64,000 nt of DNA from the NCBI GenBank assembly GCA_024345305.1, contig BRON01000002.1:186001-250000 (forward strand), given 5' to 3'. The DNA is from Mrakia gelida. Lineage: Eukaryota; Basidiomycota; Tremellomycetes; Cystofilobasidiales; Mrakiaceae. Below the pieces are notes generated by a model. It searched no databases and was not told the origin of the DNA. It saw nothing but the letters and a program-made list of their open reading frames with translations. The position numbers and the translations under genes are program-made. Of this stretch, positions 1 to 11,073 are shown one piece after another (within the stretch, counting starts at the first letter, position 1; each line of letters begins with the position of its first letter).

Positions 1-2586
1 GATATAGAACGAGGTGTCCGGGTCTGCTATCAGGCCCCTCCAGACAAAGCCGACGTAGTGGATGACGGAGTCGATGACTGGAGAAAGAAGAAGCGGGGGA
101 GATGGCGATAAGTCAGCGTCGCCGTCGACGCGTCGACAGAAACCGTTTAATTCAATCTGGAAGAGGAATTCGACGAACCTTGACCAGGCATGCTGATACC
201 CGTAGTTATACTCCTCGTGATCCAGAAATGGGCTTGGATCAAGACGGAGATGAAGGTGAGGATGCTCGAGAGCGTTCGAAGGAAGTTCCGGAGGAGGGGT
301 CGAGTCGATGCGTTGAAGGGATGTCCGATGAGAGCGTCTGAAAAACGAGACAGAGAGAGATAAGAAGAGGATTTGTGTCAGCTCGTGGGGTGCTGAATGG
401 TGCGAAGGGAAAGAGCGAGAGCGAGCGAAACGCGAAACGAGGACGAGGAGGACGAACTGAAAAGCTCGGCCTTGTCTTGACCTTCAGCGATGGCGTGAGC
501 TGTACGATTCGAGGAGATAGGACCACCGTCGTATCCAGCGCCGAATCCGGTAGCCTGTCGAACAAGGGAAGAAGGAAGGGAAGTTAGACCGCATGCCGCC
601 TTGATGACGAAGGAGCCTTACGAAGGAGAGGGAGACGGGACGAGACGAACGAGTGCGACCGTAAGGGGAGACGACGTTGAGAAGGTCAGGTGCCAGTCGA
701 ATGAGAGATCGGGTTCGTCGCCGGGAACTGGAAGATCCGAAAGCGAAAGATGTCAGAAGGAGAGGAGAAGACGCGAAGATGGAAAGGGGAGCTGACCGTC
801 GTTGGTTCCGTTTCCGAGCGAGATCAAGTCTGCAGGTCCTGAAGAGCCGAAGTTCGCTTGAATGAACTTCGTTTGCGAAGGGATGGGGTACGCAGAGAGG
901 GTCAGCTCGTGCTCATCTAGCGCCTTGACGAGTCCGAATCAATGAACTCACAGGTCCGTATCGCCATCCTTTCGCGTCTCTCGACTCCTCCTCCACCACC
1001 TCCTCCGACTCTTCTCCAGCGAGCTGGGCCTGCTTCGCAGCCTCCTTCCTCTCCTTCAGGTAGAGCGCATCCTCCGCGGTCCCCATCTCGTACAGACTCT
1101 CGAAGTGGCCTCGAGCGGCGAAGTTCGAAAGCGATTTACAGTCAGGAATGGGACCCTTCATGTTGAAGCTGGCGGGTTTCCCGGCGAAAAGGAGGTTGCA
1201 CTTTTGCTGAGAAAGAAGATGGAGCGTGGGTCAGCGCTCTCTGTCGTACGAACGGCTCGAACGAAGAGGAGGGAACGAAACGCGACGACTGACCTGGGAT
1301 TCTCCAAGGATCTCCATCTGTTTCCGGAAGGGAGCAAGGGAGTAGACAGACGAGTCCCGAACCATGGTGACCATCGATCTGCGAGACGAGGGTCTCGTTA
1401 GATTCGTTTCGTAGGCAGAAACGAAGAGCACGGACGCGACTCACCTCGAGACGACAACGTGAGTCTTTTCCTTCGGCCCTTCCTTCCCCTTAGCCACCAC
1501 CGTCTCATCCAAACTGACAACCCCCGATCCTTCGTCCTCTCCAGCAGCTTCCTTCTTCGTCTCGACCCATGGGATCACCTCGCGAAGAAGGTCCTGACCG
1601 ATGGAGAAGCGAACGAGTCGGCTCCTCCACGACTTGGACTCCGATTGATTGGCGAGATTCTGAGCTTCGATGGTGTTTCCGATGAGGGGCCAAGGACCGG
1701 GGAGAGTGGTACCTTTGCTGGGGTCGCTAACGTTCTGGGTGAGGTAGTAGGATGCGTTGATGGGGATGAGAGAAAGGGGGGTGTCGAGAGAGGAAGGCCA
1801 AATGGTGAACGTAGCCCTGAGGTTGACCTTGCGAGTTGAGTTTCGGAGGGATGGGCTTGAGAGGATTCGTAGTAGAGGTATGAGGAGGTTGAGAGCGAAG
1901 AGGCGGGCAGGAAAGACGAGGAAGAGGTGGGTGAAGAGGGGAGAAATAGAGAGGCTCGAGGTCAGCTTCGCTTCCTTCCTTCCTTTGTCCTCCTTCTCCT
2001 CGTCTACTCACAGAATCCGACCAGGCAGCGTCACGTTCGTCACTGTCTTGACACCCTTTGACTTCAGACTCATTCCTTCGAGAACGACCTCCGAGAAAAT
2101 CCTCTCCCACGGTCCCCAAACAAGCGACTCTGGGTCCTCCTCCTTCAGCCCACCCTCCGTTCGCTCCTCCTCCTCGTCTGACACCACCGCCAAAGCTCCC
2201 TCCCCACCCTCCAACTGAGCTACCACCTCGGTCTCGTTCTTGATCATGACCCTGTGGTAAATGGAAGCAATCACATCGAAGTGATCTACTCCTCCATCCT
2301 TCGCTTCTCCGTAGAAGGACCTCACGAGGTTCGACTCTCCGATCTCCTCCATCGACTCGTTCTTGGGATGGCGGTGAGCGAGATGAGGATTTCGAGCTTT
2401 GGCGAGATCCACGAGAGCGAGGTTCGCTATCGTCCAAAGGAAGACTCCCACGGTGGCCCCTACGAAGAGAACGACGAGTCCGACGCAGAACCGGCAAGGC
2501 GTGAGCTTCTTCGTTTTGCGGCGATGGACGAGAGGTGAAGCGGAAGGCTCCATGTCGAGGAGAGGGATGTCCTGGTCGTCTCGCAT
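1..2586 (-). CDS. Hypothetical membrane-anchored protein, C-terminus beyond left edge
   Basis: Multi-exon gene read on the minus strand. The start ATG at 2586 opens MRDDQDIPLLDMEPSASP. A basic stretch (HRRKTKKLTPCRF) is followed by one hydrophobic helix (about residues 32-55), so the predicted topology is a short cytosolic tail and a large lumenal or extracellular domain. Exon 1 ends near 2025 at a GTGAGT. Later exons that keep frame lie at about 1827-1452 (VNLRATFTIWPS), 1376-1294, 1199-952 (CNLLFAGKPASFNMKG), 862-794, 590-599 (a 10-nt exon), 565-490 and 330-170, then an exon at the window edge (VIDSVIHYVGFVWRGL). Several N-x-S/T sites fit a secretory or vacuolar domain. I do not recognise the family. 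A Tag1-like vacuolar membrane protein is one possibility from architecture only. The C-terminus lies outside the window. Confidence 0.6.
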
Positions 2587-3591
2587 GTCCTGACGAGGAA
2601 GAGGTCAAGGTGGGTGTTAGAAGTCAAACAGAACGAGGGAAGGGGATTGGGAAAACAGCGAGCTGAACAGGTTGAGGGGAAGGAAGGAGAACGTGTGGAG
2701 GAGGTCCTCCCTCCGCTTTCTTTCGGCGCCGGTTTTCGGGTGAGTCACCTTTGATGAGATGGTTTTCGAGTGCTTCACTCTGAGATACGATGAGGATGAG
2801 AGTGAGAGCACTCCCTCTTGATCGGAAGAAGCGAAAAACGAGTAGCAAGAGAGATCGATCCGAGAATCGCGACGACGCGTTGTTCTTCGCTCGAACGCAG
2901 CTTCATCAGTTCACGCTTCTCCTTTCCCGGCACGAGAGGAGAATCTAGGCTCACTGTTAATGAGAACGGTGGTTCTAGAACTCAGTCGTGTCGTCGCTTG
3001 ATGAAGGAGACATCTTAACAACCCTCCGCTCGACTTCGCTCCGTCCCCTCTGCTCGTTCACCTCGCTCTTTCCAACCCGAGTCTTCAAACTAGAGCACGA
3101 ATCGATCAAGGAACACGAATGAGAAACAAAACAAAGAAATCTACACCCCAAGCGGAATCGAACTAGGACTCGGAAAGAGAACGGGTCGAAGCCAAGACTC
3201 GGAGAAGGTCGTCGTCGCGTTCTCGTCAAGAAGCGAGCAACGACCCCTCGACAAGTCCCTCCTTCCCCTCCCTGGAACGCCCATCTCCCGCCTCGAGTCC
3301 AATCGTCAGCGGGAAGCTCCATCTCTTCTGCTGACGAAGGACGAGACTCGGTAGCAAGATGGTCGTTCCAGCGTCACTCGCGTCGCTGCTGGATCTCCTC
3401 CTCCTCCTCGTCCTCCTCCTCGCCTCCCAAAGTCCTCGAGTCACCTCGCTTTGCCTCAACTAGCCGTAGGTGCTCCTGGTAAGCCTCTTCACACGTCGGG
3501 TGTTATGAACCCTCCCTCCTTCCACCACCCTTCCCGCCGTCGTCGTCGGTCGTCGAGATCAGTGGGCGAGCCGTCGAGTCTTCGTTTCCGT
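2587..3591. other. Intergenic region between two minus-strand genes
   Basis: About 1 kb upstream of the membrane-protein gene and downstream of the next gene. It is pyrimidine/purine rich. Short open frames on both strands lack codon-like composition and convincing splice chains. I see no gene, RNA or repeat here; it presumably holds the promoter and 5' leader of the gene starting at 2586. Confidence 0.5.
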
Positions 3592-6437
3592 TCAGAGCGA
3601 GTTCAAGTCGACCGAGATGACCTGTAAAGGGAAAGAAGAGAACAAGGAGGGAGAAGAAAAGAGAGAATAAGCACTCGGATGCGTCAGTACGAGTAAGAGC
3701 GGCGAGAAAGATGCGGAAGTCGAACTCACCTCGTCTCGAAGATCCGTCATCTCGTCGTCGTTCCAGAAGAGCCCGTCCTCTTCGGCTTCACATTTGAGCC
3801 TCGTCGGGTGTTCGAGATCTAACTTCGAAGGCTCGACTGAGACTTGGTTCGTCTGGCTCCGAAGAGGGCCTGAGGGGAGAGGGAAGAGGAGAACGACGAA
3901 GGTCAGCTCGAGGGAAGGGAAGCAGAGAGACGTAGGAGGAGAAGTCTGCTCACAGTATCCTTGGTCGAGTCGTAGATCCTCGAGTCTTCGGGCGAGAAGA
4001 CCACGACGGTGGGAACTCCAAGCGGCGAAGTTGAGGAGGCGATGGTCGTCGAGGAGCAAGTCGACGCGACCTGAGAAAAGGAACAAGGGAAAGTGTCAGC
4101 TTCGCGAGAGATCACAAGAAGATGAAAAGAAAGAACGCACTCGAGCCAGGTCGGGAGTTGAAGTAGACCGGCTGCAGGAGGGGCTGCTGTTCGAGTCCAA
4201 GGTGAGACCGTCCGACGAGGAAGAAGACGAGTCGAACTCGGGTGATGCTGGGTCGATGTTGTTGGTTGCTCGTCGGATCCTAGCCTCCTCCAAGTTCATC
4301 TCGTAAGGCATCTGAAAGAGGAAGGTGCAGAAAATATCGGCCGTCAGCTCGAGGCTCGGAGGAGGCTAAGGTCGAGGAACGAGAAAAGAGAGAGGACTGC
4401 TGCTCACCTTGATCGAAGGCACGTCAACGCCGTCGAAGAAGAAGCTCTCGGATGAGTCGAAGATGAACGCTCGATCCGCCTCCTCGTTCTCCTCAAAGTC
4501 GTCGTAGTCCCAAGTGGCAGAAGTCTCGGTGAGCAGCCGGGTGTGTGAGAGGGAAGGGAGTCAGACGAAAGTCAGCTCGAACGAGAGGGAAGACGACGGC
4601 GGCGTTCAAGAAAGCGACGACAGACGAACCTGAGTACTCTCAGTTGCTCGGTAGTTCTCGAAGTTGAAGCCAGTGGGAGTAAGGAGAGCCTATGAGGCTG
4701 ACGAGAGGGTCTGGAAAGAGCAAAGAAGAATAAGAAGAAGAAGAGGTCAGCGAAAGCGTCGACGCGACCGACTCGATCCGAACGAAGAGGAGAGAGGACT
4801 GACCTGATAACTCTCTCTCGCCAGCAACTCCATTCCCACTTGAGCGGCACAGCCTGCAAAAGATAGAGGCAGAGAGTAGAGAAGTCAGCCAGCCGAAGAA
4901 GAAGAGACCACAAAGGGAAGACGAGAATGACGCACCGAGCTCGAAGACTTCAGCGGTTTGTTCGACGACGTGATGGACTGAGGACTGGACTTGAACGACT
5001 TGGTGGACGGAAGAGACTCGAGGAGTGTAGATGAGATCCGATGAGTTGACTCCTGTTGGCGGGAACGAAAGAGGAAGTGAGCTCGACGAGAGAGAACGGA
5101 CGACGACCCGCAAACGAGAAGAGAAGACGAAAGCGACTGACCTTCGTAACAGACTTCAACCGAGTGTTCAACAGCGAGGGAAGAAGCAGAGACGACTGGG
5201 AAAGGGACCTTCTTCCCAGCTGCGACGCTCCTGAAGACGACGGCGGGTTGCTGAGGATGCTGAACTTCCTTCTCGACGACGGCGTGATCCTCGGTGTCGA
5301 CGGAAGCGAAGGCGACGACGATGGGATCCTGGAGGAAGCGAGAAAGGAAGGAGGAGGGAAGGAGAGGTCAGTCATCAGCTAAGAAGGTGAGGTAAGGAGA
5401 AGATGGAGAAGAACGGAAGAGAGGCGACGAACCTGAGCGAAAGGGGAGAGGGAGGAGACGGTCGGGGTCTTCAAGCTCAACTTGGATTTGAGAGTCTTGA
5501 CCCTGATTCCGATGGACTTGAAGGACGACGAGATTTTGGACTTGAGAGAGGACTTGGCCTTGGTAGGAACTTCGACCGAGGGAAGTTGTCGAGCAGTCTT
5601 CTGTCCTTTGACGACGACGAACGAGGACGAAGGCGAGAGGGGAGGAGGGCACTCGAGCTTGAGCTCAAGCCCTTGGTTGATGGAGGGGATGGAAGGGATT
5701 CCTTGAGCGATCTAAGGGATGAAGGAGATATACTGGTCAGTTGGGCGTCGTTGAGAGGACGAGAGAGGAAGAGAAACGGGAAAGGACGGAGAGAAGAGGA
5801 GAGAGGGAGGGAGGGAGGGGAGGGGAGAGGAAGTCGAAGCTCACTTTGGCATCGACGTTGTGGGAGGCTGCGATGGTGCTACGAGCTGACTTGAAAGCCT
5901 GAGCTCTGGCGAAGGGGTCCTAGATGAGCATGCGAGAAGTAACGAACAGTCAGCTCATCGTGGTCGTAGAAGAAACGGCGCTCTTTCACGCTCTCCTCCC
6001 CTCCCCTCCCTCCCCTCGACCTGCCGCAGTGCCCTCTCAGCCCTCCCACTCAAGTCGACCCCCCTCCTCCCCTTTTCCACCCACAAGGTCGAGAGTTGAA
6101 CGAGGGGGTGGATGTGAGCTCAGGCTATCCAGTGGGGTTTTACTCGAATCCAAGATAGGGAAACGAAAAGGTGGGAAGCAGATTCCCACCTCCCTCCCAG
6201 CCAAACGCGCTCGCCCTCCCTCTCCCTCCTCTTCCCTTTCCCATGCCCAAATCGATTCATAGAGCTCAAGAGAAGTAGATATGAAGATTCACTCACCTCC
6301 ATGAGAACAGTAGATTCTGCAGGGAAGACGAAGGAGACCTCGTTCGAGAACGAGGCCTTGAGAGAAGAAGCAGTCGAAGCTCGAGAGTCGAAGGACGTGG
6401 TCGAGAACGACGCGAGGGAGGGGACGGAGAAGGTCAT
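3592..6437 (-). CDS. Hypothetical Ser/Val-rich, probably disordered protein
   Basis: The ATG at 6437 opens MTFSVPSLASFSTTSFDSRA; exon 1 is 6437-6297. The second exon (5919-5845) reads DPFARAQAFKSARSTIAASH. Later exons encode a Lys/Ser segment with SKISSSFKSIGIRVKTLKSK, a Val-rich stretch around 5330-4945 (VHQVVQVQSSVHHVVEQTAE), ALLTPTGFNFENYRATESTQ near 4690-4632, an acidic segment (WDYDDFEENEEADRAF), a Ser-run segment, and the last exon (VISVDLNSL) ending with a stop at 3592. Introns have GTNNGT donors and CTGAC motifs, and the chain keeps frame throughout. No catalytic motif, membrane span or known domain is visible. The charge pattern and Ser content suggest a disordered regulatory or scaffold protein. 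Real gene likely, function unknown. Confidence 0.55.
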
Positions 6438-6972
6438 TTGTGTTGGGTTTGAGTGTGAGTTGGTTGGGTTGAAGCGTGGGGAGCTTGGATGAACTTTGGA
6501 AAAGTCGAGTGGAAGAGGTGGTGGAGGTGAGGAGGGAAGGAAGGTCGAATTGAAGAAGGCGAGGAAAGGTGAAGTGAGGAGAGAGAGGGCTCGTTCCTGG
6601 ATCGGTTCCTGGCGAAACGAAATTTGACAAGTCTCGCAGATCTTCGATTTTGCAGGTTTTGAGAAGTCAGGGAGATAGAGGGGCTTATGAAAGTTGAAAT
6701 AGACCCTAAGAAGTGCTATGATAGCTTGCGAGGAGCTTTCAAAGAGGAGAGAACGACGCGTCGAGCTCGGCCGTTCGACTCTCCTTCATCTTTCTCTCTC
6801 ACAGCCCGGTGTGCTCGTCCATTCAAACAAAGGAGTAGCATATCATTCATTAACCATCCTTCCGACCTAAGACTAGACATAAAACAACGAAAAGACCAAG
6901 AAACGGATACAAGCACAAAGCAAGACGAACGAACCCAACACGCGAAGCTCAACAACCCACCATCCTCCTCCC
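6438..6972. other. Intergenic region
   Basis: About 535 bp between two same-strand genes, being the 3' flank of the gene ending at 6973 and the promoter of the gene starting at 6437. It contains one intergenic copy of the palindrome GACGCGTC (6755-6762). I see no open frame with support and no RNA gene. Confidence 0.5.
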
Positions 6973-9018
6973 TCAACTGGCCCACGATCCACCCTCCATC
7001 TCCTCCTCGCTCATGAACCTACTAATCTCGTTCATGCTGACCTCGACCTGACTTCCTCTGATCCCAAACAGGAACTGACTCCCTCCCTCCTCCCCTCCCA
7101 ACGAGCTCGACGGAGGACCTATCTCGGACGGCGTCGAGAACCCTGTCCCCGTCGACGACGACGCTCGAGAGAGAGCTCCCATCGGGTTTGGCTTCGAGAG
7201 ATGCTGTGGGATGGAGAGAGCCGCTGAGGTCGAGGGTGTAGCGAGGGCAGCGATGGGAGGTAGGAGGGGTTGGAGGGATTCCGTTGGACGCAGACGGGAG
7301 GGTTTGGGTTTGTTGAGCGCGGAGGCTGGTGGAGGGAGGGAAGCTGCCGTTTCGACGCTGCTGACGATGGAGGTAGCGTTGGAGGAGGAGGTCGAAGCTG
7401 GAGTGGATCCTTCGACCGAGAAGAGGGACTTGTCTCTTCGTCGCTTGCGTTTCGCGTCCGCCGCGTCGAGCTCGCCGAGCTTGTGTTTGGGAAGGGAGAG
7501 GGGAGGGAGGCGGGAGTTGGATGAACTCGAGTGGTGGTGGTTGCGAGGTTTGGCGTTCGGAGTGGAGGAGGCGAGGTCGTTGGGGAAGGAGGGAGGGAGG
7601 AACTGAAGACGCGAGGAAAGCGACGAGAGAGACGCGTGAGCTCAGGTCGAAGGCGACGGAACGACGCGAGGAGAGATGAGACTCACGAGATCGAAGGCAC
7701 TCGAATCAGCGTCCAGCATCTCGTCCCAACCACCGAGACCTCTCATCTTCGTTCCCTCCTCCTCCATCATCGATACGTCTCCCTCCTCCTCCTCCTCGCG
7801 TCCCTGCTCCTCCTCCTCGACTTCGTCCGCTCGAGCCGCCACCTCCTTCCCCTTAGATCTCCCATCGGGAGTCATTCCCTTGACCGTCTCATCCGACTGT
7901 CCCGACGTATCACCAGCGAAGGCCCTAGGCGACTGAGGTGGAGGGACTGGCGCTGGTTGAACTGGTGTTGACGGCTTCGACGAGGACGATTTGGAGTTGA
8001 GCTCCTGAGGGGAGATCGTCGAGCGTTTGGTGACGGGGAAGTGGATGCTCGTAGTCGACTTGGCTGATCCGTTGGACGAGGTAGCCTTGGGAAGCTTGGA
8101 GGATGAGGCTGAGGCGGATTGGTAGAGGGTTTGAGTGACGAGGGAAGGAGGAGGGGGTGGAGGAGGAGGAAGGGAGGGTTGTCGAAGGGAAGCCTCGTTC
8201 GAGATCGCTCGACGTTTGGAAGGTCCAGCTGAAGTTGAGGTAGGGACAGAGGCTGTTCGAGCTCTCTTTCCAGAGGTGGGCTGGACGGTGGCGGAGGAAG
8301 AGGAAGAGGCGAGCTTGTTGGAGCGAGAGGAGGAGAGGGAGAGGGAGGACTTGAGGGAGGAGGAGGAAGAAGCTGGGGGTTTGGGGTTTCCGAGCGACGT
8401 TCGAGGGACGACTTCTCGTTGGAGACGTTCCTTCTCCCACTCTTCGTACTGTTCCTCGTTCCTGTAGAGCCCGATCGAGAGGAAGGTCAGCAAACGAGAG
8501 CTCGTTCGACGTCGTGTTGAGCTAGATTCCATCCCGCCACCTCCCCCTCCCTTCCCTTCGCTTTCCCGACCATCCTCCGACATCTAAGAAGGCAGAGACA
8601 CTCACAAAGGCATCCCTCTCGAGAAGTCCTGCTTGGGTATACTCGAATCCGCCTTCTCTACCCCTGCTGCCGACCACCAAACCGCTCCTCCCTTCTTGAC
8701 CTTTCGATTCCACCTCGCGCACGAGATGAAGAAGAGCGCTGGTTCCTTCGCGTAGAGGGGAGTCAGGGTGGCGATCTTCCGTTGAGAATCGGGAGAGATG
8801 AGCTTCCCTGCGACAAAGTAGTCCGATCGTTGAGATCTGTAGCAAGGAGGGGAAGGAGTGAGCTCGGGAGAGAGGAAGGGAAGGGAGGGAGGAGGTGGAG
8901 CTGACCTCGCTGCTTCGAGCCTCTCCTCCAGCGTGAGCTCGCAGTAGACCTCTTCCTCCGAGTCATCCGAATTCGAAGAGTTGTACCCTGATGCTGTCTG
9001 AGGCACGACGGAGGACAT
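6973..9018 (-). CDS. Hypothetical basic/Ser-rich protein
   Basis: The ATG at 9018 opens MSSVVPQTASGYNSSNSDDS followed by an acidic Glu run (EEEVYCELTLEERLEAA). The second exon carries the only folded-looking part (SDYFVAGKLISPDSQRKIA, then FFISCARWNRKVKKGGAVWW), about 60 residues with aromatic and basic positions. After an intron at about 8607-8475 it continues NEEQYEEWEKERLQREVVPR, which looks like a short coiled coil. A long Ser/Pro/Ala-rich tail follows, with basic clusters (GKRARTAS, AKRKRRRDK) that could act as nuclear localisation signals. The last exon ends SEEEMEGGSWAS with the stop at 6973. A nuclear regulatory protein is an inference from composition. I do not recognise a family. 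Confidence 0.55.
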
Positions 9019-9336
9019 GGCCGAGAAAGGAAGGGATGGATGGGAGCGTCGAAGCAGTTGAAGGAGAGGTGTTGATGAGCTTCGAAGTGAGCTTTCGTTT
9101 CGAAGAGATGGTTTCTCCTCGCTCCTTCTTCTCTCTCTGGAAGTTTTTCTTTCTTTCTCGACTTGGAAGAGAAGCTCAGCTCTTAGATCTTTCAGGTTTC
9201 AAGAGTCCAAGAAAGTCATTATCTCGTAGCGAAAAGAGATCCTCGTCGCAGTTAAACCCGCCCGAGCGGCTGCTTCTCCCTCCTTCCCTACATCCTATCC
9301 TCTCCTCGAATCCTCTTGACGGTGGGAGCGCGTGGC

Positions 9337-9719
9337 TCAGGCGGTGGTGGTGTGAGTACCTCCTCCGTGGTGGACGTGTCGCTGGGCGAGCTCTTGGGCG
9401 GCGTGGTTTCTGGCGGCTGCTCTTCTCGCGGCGATGGCGAACTGGAGGTCGTGTCCTCTTTGGGACTGGAAAAGACGAAGACCGAGGAGAGAGAAAGATA
9501 CGAGGAAGAGGTCAGTAGCAGGGTTCCGAATGAAAAATGTAAGCAGAAGGGGAGAGGGAGGGAGGGAGTGAAGGAAAGGTCAGACGTGGGAGGAGGTGGA
9601 GTTAGAGAACTCACGATCCTCGCTGCAGCTCTGGCAGTCATAGGGTTACTGGGCCTCGCTCTTTGGTGAGTGTTGATGTGGGTTCTGTTGTGGTTGGCGT
9701 AGGGGTGGTGGACGGGCAT
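9337..9719 (-). CDS. Small His/Arg/Ala-rich orphan protein (77 aa)
   Basis: Two-exon gene. Exon 1 (9719-9615) encodes MPVHHPYANHNRTHINTHQR and ends at GTGAGT. The intron carries CTGAC and ends CTTTTCCAG. Exon 2 (9465-9337) encodes SQRGHDLQFAIAARRAAARN and ends HVHHGGGTHTTTA. The exons join in frame to exactly 77 codons plus stop. The protein is very basic and rich in His and Ala, with a predicted amphipathic Ala/Arg helix in exon 2. No signal peptide or membrane segment is seen and no family is recognised. It could instead be a non-coding transcript with a chance open frame. Confidence 0.35.
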
Positions 9720-9938
9720 CTTCTGAGTTCAAGAAGCAAAGGGTGGTGGGAGGAAGAGAGGAAGAGAGGAGGAAGGTTTCGCTGCTCCGCCCAAACCCTC
9801 GCCCCAGCGTAGCTTCTGACGAAAGAGAGAAGGAGGGAAGATAACGTGATAGGAGGGAGTAAGGAAGAGGCCAGCGCGCAAGGGCGAAGATATCGGGGGA
9901 AAGGAGGAAAGGGAAAGAGCCAAATCTCTTCAGCGACA

Positions 9939-9984
9939 TCGTTACTGGGCATTCCTCTTCTCAAAGAGAGATGCCCAGTAACGA
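9939..9984. repeat. Perfect 14-bp inverted repeat with internal stem (hairpin)
   Basis: Left arm TCGTTACTGGGCAT at 9939-9952 is exactly complementary to ATGCCCAGTAACGA at 9971-9984. The 18-nt spacer contains a further five pairs (CTCTT with AAGAG) closing a four-base loop, so the whole element can fold into a stem of about 20 pairs with one T-G pair and one mismatch. It lies about 220 bp upstream of the 77-residue gene. It has neither tRNA features nor the T run of a bacterial terminator. Possibilities are a structured RNA, a terminal-inverted-repeat relic or a cruciform regulatory site. Confidence 0.7.
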
Positions 9985-10648
9985 AGAAGCAAAAAGGACT
10001 CAGCGGAGGGAGGAGGAGATGAGAGAAGGGAGTTTGAGAGCGAGGAGCGGAGAGAAGGGAAGGGAGATGAAGTAGGGGTCGACGCGCCGCCTGTTCGGAG
10101 ACGCGAGCGACCTCCGAAAGGGCTCAAACATGACCGAAAGAACAGAGGAGTAGGGACGAGAGAAAGAGAGAGAGAGATAGTGAAAGAGAGAGAAGAAGGA
10201 GGAGAGGGTAGAGGGAGTGGAGGAGAGAAGAAAAAGAAGAGATGGAAGAGGGAGTGAAGGGAGACAGACGAGTCGAGCTCACAAAGACGTTGAGCCCTCA
10301 CTGGCTCCGTCCCTCAGCAAAGAACCTCCACAGACTCGAAATCCACGCGAGGAGTCCTTTGCAGGATCCTCTCGTGGGTCGCGAGTCCTTTTAGAGGTTC
10401 TGAGCGGGAGGAAGGGAGGTTTACGAGCGAAGAGTCGACAGGGGTTGGGGAGGAGGAGGAAGAGAGAGCGAGAGCCGTGCTCAAGTCGTCCGAGGATAGC
10501 GAGGTAGGATGGGAGTGACAGACCCGAGAGGAAAGGGAAGAGAAGAAGGTCGAGATGAGTCGACAGTCTTCGACGGAGAGCCGAAGAGAAGTGGGGAGAG
10601 AGATGGAGAGGGAAGGGAGGACTCGGGAAGTCTTGACTCACCAGCTTT
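9985..10648. other. Intergenic region, purine/pyrimidine skewed
   Basis: Long polypurine stretches on the plus strand (10010-10260 and 10410-10620, AGAGAG/GGAGGA rich) with no supported open frame. A GTGAGC donor-like site on the minus strand near 10282 hints at a transcribed but non-coding 3' exon of the doubtful gene above. Confidence 0.4.
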
Positions 10649-10914
10649 TCAAGCCTCGTTCTTCGCCGTCCTGCCACCTCGAGCGAGCAAGGAGTCCTCC
10701 AGAACGTAGATGGTCCTACGGTTGACGCAGTGAAGAAGTTCCTGTGTCGATTGATGAGAAAATCAGCTCACCAAGACAACTCGAGCTCGACGACCAAACG
10801 AAGGGAAGGAAGAAGCTGAACATGACTGACCTCTGCTTCTCTCTCCTCCAAGCTCAACTCTCTCGACCCACAATCACATAAACCGCTCTTCAGCTCTCTC
10901 CCCACCTTCCAGTC
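10649..10914 (-). CDS. Doubtful small two-exon coding fragment
   Basis: On the minus strand an exon ending at 10831 reads KVGRELKSGLCDCGSRELSL then EEREAE. It is joined across a GTCAGT...CACAG intron to 10741-10649, which reads ELLHCVNRRTIYVLEDSLLA then RGGRTAKNEA and stop. The composition looks protein-like and the frame is maintained. I cannot place a confident start codon: a candidate upstream exon would begin around 11082 and overlap the start of the divergent gene at 11074. A donor-like GTGAGT follows the stop, so a 3' UTR intron or a different frame is possible. No family is recognised. This may be an artefact. Confidence 0.25.
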
Positions 10915-11073
10915 CTCGAGTCAGAGCCAAAAGCAAGTTTTCTCCCCCTTCGATGCTGGTCGTTTGACGTCAAGCTGCGTCCCTCGCGCTCGTCCGAATT
11001 CACCTCGCTTCGCCCTCCTCCTCCTTCCTCTTCCTCCCGCCCTCCACCCTCTCCTCCTCGCTTTTCTACCAAA

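Noticed and set aside
1727..2608. Minus-strand open frame of 293 codons
   Set aside because: A different frame from the exon encoding the membrane protein. Arg/Ser-rich, and it reads through the intron.
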